DNA of 64,000 nt from Gossypium raimondii (taxonomy: Eukaryota > Streptophyta > Magnoliopsida > Malvales > Malvaceae). Location: contig NC_068569.1 of the NCBI RefSeq assembly GCF_025698545.1, forward strand, positions 3,162,001 to 3,226,000, written 5' to 3'. How positions within the stretch are numbered: position 1 is the stretch's first letter; every line of letters begins with the position of its first letter. Of the stretch, positions 58,476-64,000 are shown piece after piece. A model generated the notes under the pieces. It made no database searches and was not told the DNA's origin. It saw only the letters and a list, made by a program, of their open reading frames with translations. The position numbers were made by a program, and so were the translations under genes.

Positions 58476-61079
58476 AAGAAAAGAAAAAACGACCTACTTT
58501 TCAGAAAAAAGAAAGAAGACTTTTTTCCATAATTTCCCCACAAAATAGGTACTAAACAAGTTTTCATATTTTATTATAAAAATATTTTTATTTACCAAAT
58601 AAAACTTCAAATTTAATAAAATAGAAAATAAAAATACCTTTCCAAAATGAAACTAAAAAATAAAATTATTTTTAAAGCTAGAGGAGTCTTTCTTTTAGAA
58701 AAATGGCAAATCAATTTTTTATCGCATCAAATTTTATTAGTTTAGTGTTTTTTAGTATATAAAAAAACAAATCTTTCGAATTTTATTTTCAACTATGGTG
58801 TAATACCAGCAATAAATGTGAAGTGGGCTAGGTATATTGATTTTGCGACTTTCCAACTTGCTACAATAAATTTTCTTTTTATCCATAATAATTGACAGCT
58901 GAAATGATTTCGTTGGCCATTATTTTTTAATTTAGAAAATGAAAAAAATAGGAAAAGCTTGTGAAGACAATTAAAATTTTATTTATAATATTATTTTTCA
59001 TTTATTTTTTCGAATTTATAGATAATGTAACATCACTTTACATATATTATCAACCAACTCAGCATTTAATTGTATGAATTAAATGGAATTCCTTTAGAAA
59101 TGATCCATGAAAAAGAAATTTTATGGGACCCTTAACAGTACTAGTCATTGACCAATGATCAATCATCTCAAGATAATAAATTTGTAAAAAAAAAATGCAC
59201 TTCAATGAATAGTTTCATTTATTGATGGAATTTTAAAAAAAAGAAAAACTTCCACATCCCTGTTGGTAAGTTTGATAAATTGAAAATAAAAAATAAATTT
59301 TGAAAAATAACTAAACATAAGTTTAAAATTGTTGGATATATATTATTTAAAATTAATTAGGAAATATGATTAGATCATTTCATAAATATAGAATTTAAAC
59401 TATTTTATATTTTATCTTTAATTTTAAACAATTCCTTAGCAAGTAGTATAAATTTTAGTAAAGGCATGTTTATTGCATTTAAAAACAAAATTATTTGTTA
59501 AGAAGGACTTGGCTTATTAGCAAAAGCGGAGATTTTGAGTTATGAGCATCTTCTACAATTATACGTGTAAGTTTTAAAATTTCATGATGTTATGTGTAAA
59601 ATTTAGTTTGCTTTGTCTGAAATTTTCAATTATTAGTCTACTTATACTCTTAACAATTTGAGAGCTGTGTTGTAATAGTTGGATTCCATTGAGTATTTAT
59701 TATTACACGAAGCAGCTATTATTTGTATGCATGCATAAAGGAAAAGAAGTAAAGAGGGGCGTACTGGCATGCTTTGCCTGCCAATGCTGTAAATGGGCGA
59801 GGGTGTGTGGCATCCGATTCAGCCTTGTTTCTTTTGGTATTTTGTCTTGGATCGGGTTAAAGACATGCATGTTAGGCATGCTTTTACTTTCTCTGAGTTC
59901 TGGCAACAGCGTTTAAATATTTTCGTCCAATCCTCCCTCATCTACGACTGATGACGCTTTCAGCATGACGACAAACACCTTCTTCTTCTTCTTCTCTCTT
60001 TTCCTTTTCCTCTGATTTGATTTTCGGATTTGACCCTTTATGCATGATGACCACCTTCTTCAAAGCCTGCTACTTTGGTCTCTTCTTTTTCTTTATATAT
60101 ATTTTGTCCAAGGGAAAAAAAGAGGGAGGTTTTTCCCATCATTCGCCATTGCCATTATAGGTCCTCCAATCAATATCAATCTTTTTCTTTTCTTTCTTTC
60201 GGTTAAGTAAAGTCAAAATTCAATGCTTCGCATACCACAATATTCATGTTTTCATTGATTGTTCAAGTGGAAGAACTGGTGTTTGCATCCATGTTTTAGT
60301 ATATAAAATAATAATAATAAATTTAATTAGTAATATTTAATCACACCTCTGCCTTATTTTGAGTAAAGAGAAAAACATTTTCGCTTATTTAAAGAGATTT
60401 TATTATTTACAAGAGTTATTATCCACCTTTATAATTTCAAGATTAAAACTATAATAATTATGCATCTTTTTATTTCAAAATTCAAATGATTAATTATTGT
60501 AATACATAAATAATAAGTAAATTTTTCCTTACGTTATTACACTAATAACCAAACAAGACATAAATTTTAAAATTATTAATTTTATTTTACTATTTAAAAT
60601 AAAATAATCATTGACTTTTAAATATATATATTTCTATTTGTTAAAGTTTCTTAATTAACTAAGGTCTTAAAAATAAATTAAAATGAAAGATAAATATGTT
60701 TTTTTGAAATTTAATATTTTCATTTATCAATATATTATAAATTTAAATTTAATTAAAATGTCAATCATGGATTAAAAAATACCACTAATATTACGTTGAT
60801 CTCTCTCTATATAAAAAACACCACTAATAAATAACTACATCTAAAAGTAACCATTTAACTTAAAAAATGATTTCTTTAATTTTTAGGTTTTGTTTTTCAA
60901 ATTATTTTTTTGAATGAATGTGATGAATTATAATACATTAGAAAAACTTAGGATTTTAACAATTTCCTATGATTCATTCATCGCCCAAGGTATTAAGTAT
61001 AGCAACACTAAATAATAGAGATTGGTGCAACTCCCCCCAAAAAAACAATCATAAGTGAGGAGGTAAGGTGAAAATAATT
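58476..61079. other. AT-rich spacer, one repeat copy, no gene seen
   Basis: 59265-59410 is related to the MITE at 12498: TAAGTTTGATAAATTGA, ATATTATTTAAAATTAA and ATGATTAGATCATTTCATAAATATA-like blocks occur in the same order. A GC-richer patch at 59740-60240, with a CTTCTTCTTCTTCTTCTCTC tract at about 59980 and TTATATATAT near 60095, could be part of an untranslated transcript, but no protein or known RNA is recognised. Confidence 0.45.
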
Positions 61080-61313
61080 AAAGAAAGAGGGTTAAGCGGG
61101 ACCAAAGTTGAAAGGTGATGCTGATGCTGATGCTGACGCCATCCCCTTTTTACTTATATCATCATATTTATTTTATCACCATCAACGGTCCTCCTTTAAT
61201 GGGGACTCCTTCCTGCTCCGCTTTTCCGTTTTACACTCCCATATTCAATAATGGTGGGTCCCCTCCTCCCCACGACCCCCAATCCCCTATCACCATAGAA
61301 GCATGCTCATCAT

Positions 61314-61671
61314 CCACGTGTCATTCACTCATTGGCTATACCATTGTGACCCAAAAAGGTTGGGGTGGCCCCACATTTGCGTCTCTATCTCTAATTAATC
61401 TCTCTCTTTCATCCCCCCGGAAGCCCTCCATGCCTGAAGGAAATCGAAACACAGCTACCACGTGTCATGCTGGGAACGTCACGATGACGTGGCCGGTGTT
61501 ATTTCGTTCCGATGGTTATGTCATGCTAGTGGACCAGCCACCCCAGCTCTCTTTTTTATTCAGCCCCTGCTTGCTTTTTTCACTGTAGTATCAGCAGCAG
61601 TACGATTTAATTTAAAACGGGTTACTCACAGTTCAATATACGGGTTCCACGTGGCGTTGAAGGTGACGTAA
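61314..61671. promoter_or_regulatory. Cluster of ACGT-core (bZIP/ABRE-like) motifs upstream of the glutaredoxin gene
   Basis: Within 360 bases: CCACGTGTCA at 61314-61323, CCACGTGTCA at 61458-61467, TGACGTGGC at 61485-61493, CCACGTGGC at 61647-61655 and TGACGTAA at 61664-61671. These are G-box/ABRE and TGACG (as-1-like) cores. The patch (61080-61830) is clearly less AT-rich than its surroundings. It lies 1.2-1.5 kb before the glutaredoxin ATG, so it could be a distal promoter or enhancer for that gene. The 157-codon frame over it looks like chance. Confidence 0.5.
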
Positions 61672-61830
61672 GGGGGGATATTTACTACGATCATCAACCA
61701 ACCATCCCATGTGACCGCTCCGGCAAATATCCAGTATTTCCGAACTACCGTATTATTGTGACGCACGATGTATTGTCCCCTCACTCGTTTGCATCGGCAT
61801 GTGTAATCCACCCTCTCCAATCATTTGTTA

Positions 61831-62826
61831 TTTCATTTTTCTTTCTTTAATCTTATCCCCTTGTATTTCATACGACTCAAATAGAAACTAAATGCAGCTC
61901 TTATGTACAAATTACATATGTAAACATGTCAAAATCCGACAACATAGAAGAAAATCTGAATAGATATTTTCTTTTTTTTCCATCTAATTTTAAGATGAAA
62001 AGAATCCACCTTTAAATTTTACTCTTGTCATCTTCAAAAATATCCAACCCACGCCATCATTTCCCTTTCTAATCTTGGCTTCGAAAAATGCCAATATACA
62101 TGCACATGACTTTGATCAAAACAAAACAAAACACAAAAATATTACTAAATATATCGATTCCAGCTCTCAGAATTTTTGATAAATTTAACATTGATAGCAT
62201 CAACCCAATTAATCAACAAATAAAAAATAACGGAACAAATTAAAAATTAAACATATAAATTTAATGTAAAAAATCTCTAAAGAAGATAAAAATCACAGAT
62301 AAAGATAATTTTATTATAATAGTAAAAGAACGAAAAGTGCAAAAAATAGAGATAAAAACTAAACCAAAAAACTCGAAAACAAAGAACCCTTAAAACAAAA
62401 CGTAAACACAAAATTCTCTTTATGAATTCTAATATTTAATGGATGTATTTTTATGATTATAAAAGAAACTATTTATAACTTAAATTACTAAGTCAAAAAA
62501 TTAAACTAATAATTATTAAATATATTATATTAATAAATATTAAATCTTTTAAAATTATATATTTTATTTAACTTTAACTTATAAATAATCTTCTCACAAC
62601 TCTAAAGTATAATAAACTTTTGATTTAAAAAAAAAACACCTATGTAACATGGTACTTTATGATGTAAGCAAACCATAACCGAAGCAAAGGCACTTTTCTC
62701 TTCCCTCTCACTCTGTTTTATACGTAGTATTTAACTCTCCCATCGCACTAGTTTTTCTCTCGTTGGCATTACCACAATCACACACAAAAGCTTCCTTGAT
62801 TTTTTTTGTTTTGTTTTGTTTTGGCG
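61831..62826. other. AT-rich spacer and glutaredoxin leader
   Basis: No separate gene. The last 120 bases (CT-rich CTTCCCTCTCACTCTG, then TTTTATACG at about 62717) probably hold the core promoter and leader of the glutaredoxin gene. Confidence 0.5.
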
Positions 62827-63291
62827 ATGCAAAGGTTAAGGAGCTGGTCGAGTGACGTCGTGCAGCTTGATCTAAGTCCACTGCCACCACCACAACCTCC
62901 TCCTTCCTCAAACAACACCCCCATGAGCACCACGGCCATCAGCGGCGCCGGCTTTTCCATAGACGAGGAGGAGCCAACGGAGGCACGAATCAGGAGGTTG
63001 ATATCGGAGCACCCAGTCATCATCTTCAGCCGCTCCTCCTGTTGCATGTGCCATGTGATGAAAAAACTCTTAGCCACCATCGGGGTTCACCCAACTGTCA
63101 TCGAACTCGATGACCACGAGATCGCTTCCCTCCCTCCACCTCCTGCCCACGATAGCCTCTCCTCTCGGAGTCCTGCTCCCGCTGTCTTCATTGGCGGAAC
63201 ATGCGTTGGCGGTCTTGAATCCCTTGTGGCTCTCCACCTTAGTGGACACCTAGTCCGCAAGCTCGTCGAAGTTGGCGCTCTCTGGGTATGA
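62827..63291 (+). CDS. GRXC10: CC-type (ROXY) glutaredoxin, GRXC10-like
   Basis: CC-type glutaredoxins are land-plant thiol oxidoreductases that bind TGA bZIP factors and tune development, nitrogen and defence responses. Single exon, 154 aa, from the ATG at 62827 (MQRLRSWSSDVVQLDL); an upstream in-frame ATG at 62806 would add seven residues (MFCFVLA) and is less likely. A Pro-rich N-terminal stretch (18-28) is followed by SIDEEEPTEARIRRLISEHP, the thioredoxin-fold strand VIIFSRSS and the active site CCMC (72-75), then KKLLATIGVHPTVIELDDHE and the glutathione-site TCVGGLES (125-132). The C-terminus is GALWV rather than the GALWL of the TGA-repressing ROXYs. Length and Pro-rich start fit GRXC10 (from memory). 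Confidence 0.95.
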   Translation: MQRLRSWSSDVVQLDLSPLPPPQPPPSSNNTPMSTTAISGAGFSIDEEEPTEARIRRLISEHPVIIFSRSSCCMCHVMKKLLATIGVHPTVIELDDHEIASLPPPPAHDSLSSRSPAPAVFIGGTCVGGLESLVALHLSGHLVRKLVEVGALWV

Positions 63292-64000
63292 TACACATAA
63301 TTAATAGCATAAGAAAAAAAATATAATCAAGCTGCCATTTTTTTATGCTTTCCAAATCTGGGTTTTCCTTGTTAAAACTTCTTTGTAAGTTGATCATAAA
63401 ATTAGGCAGTCCAGTCCCCCCTCACCCCCCCCCCCAAAAAAAAACAATTTCTGCTTTTTCTTCCCTACTAGCTTTTTTGGTCAAAGAAAGCATATTGAAG
63501 ATAGTATTTTAGGGAAATTGTAGTAATTAAATCAAGTTAATGAAATTGTATTGTATGTGTGAAATTTCTTCTTCTTTTTTTTCTGTTGAATTTGAGGGTT
63601 TGAGGGAACTTACTCCGGTGACCCAGGGGGTTGATCTGAGTTAGTACAATGAGCAATGAGTGGAATGGGACCCATTAAAGGTGGGGTCCGTTGCCAATTA
63701 TTGAGCAATCAGAGCCGTTAAAATTTGTTCCAGGTGGGCTCTAGATGAAAAAGAATGGTTAATAATGTCATCTGGGAAGGAGGAGGTTTTTAATTTTTGT
63801 TAGTGATGCTTTTTACTGACAATGACGAGCTCCAATCAAAGAGGGCATTGTCATAATCTGACAAAATTCTTCCAATTATTAATAACGTAAAAGAAAAGAT
63901 AAAATAAAGAAAACAATATACTGGGAATTCTTACACGGCTCTTTTTTCTGCTTGATTCTCTTTCCCACAGATTTCATTCCACAATTCGTGGTTCAACATT
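63292..64000. other. Glutaredoxin 3' flank and spacer to window end
   Basis: Probable 3' UTR in the first 200-300 bases, with a C/A homopolymer junction at about 63425-63445. No further gene is seen before the window ends. Confidence 0.5.

Noticed and set aside
59689..59916. 75-codon frame with Cys-rich stretch and TGGCA...TGCCA hairpin
   Set aside because: No family resemblance; the hairpin has 5-base arms, and the frame is probably chance in a slightly GC-rich patch.
61115..61588. 157-codon plus-strand frame (MMLMLMLTPSPFY...)
   Set aside because: Low-complexity start, no recognisable domain, and it overlaps a dense motif island; more likely regulatory or non-coding sequence.

Overview
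This window is nuclear DNA from a flowering plant, most likely cotton (Gossypium, Malvaceae). It has AT-rich spacers, spliced genes with GT-AG introns, a plant microRNA156 gene, plant-specific protein families, and solo LTRs with the TGTAACA...TGTTACA ends and the ACACGGCCGTG-like motifs familiar from cotton repeats. The genus assignment is inference from these repeats and from protein resemblance; no alignment was run.

Layout. 1-3443 holds a decayed COG8 (conserved oligomeric Golgi subunit 8) gene whose intron is filled by fold-back repeats. 4490-5560 is a dead LINE fragment on the minus strand. 7217-7305 is a MIR156 hairpin (minus) with the exact 20-nt mature sequence and a TATA box upstream. 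7.6-22.2 kb is a repeat-rich gene desert: SINE-like copies, MITE-like elements, a possible solo LTR, and a three-level nest in which one repeat (15719-22165) is split by an LTR (16054-22074) that is itself split by another LTR (16737-19970). 22238-24281 is a truncated oxidosqualene cyclase pseudogene.

25.3-51.2 kb is the gene-rich core: eIF4A (+), a DUF3511 protein (+), a LOG8-type cytokinin-activating enzyme (-), an uncharacterised 189-aa protein (+), a mitochondrial CoA-type carrier (+), an IQM calmodulin-binding-type protein (+) and, tail to tail with it, a CYP711A/MAX1 strigolactone-biosynthesis P450 (-). 51.2-62.8 kb is again repeat-rich, with a third solo LTR (54535-57424) and a 550-bp fold-back (57930-58475). 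It ends with a cluster of ACGT-core bZIP-type motifs upstream of a CC-type glutaredoxin (GRXC10-like, +) at 62827-63291.

How the genes relate. They are independent plant transcription units, not an operon. From memory, COG8, MIR156e, a DUF3511 gene, LOG8 and GRXC10 lie close together in this order on Arabidopsis chromosome 5 (around At5g11930-At5g11980), so this looks like a conserved ancestral block. MAX1 and an IQM gene are also near neighbours in Arabidopsis (around At2g26170-At2g26190). Two shoot-architecture hormone genes (LOG8, MAX1) and miR156 thus sit within about 45 kb. I found no convincing new multi-gene system. The most unusual signals are the hairpin-forming 46-bp minisatellite inside an LTR, the fold-back elements, and the nested LTR insertion.
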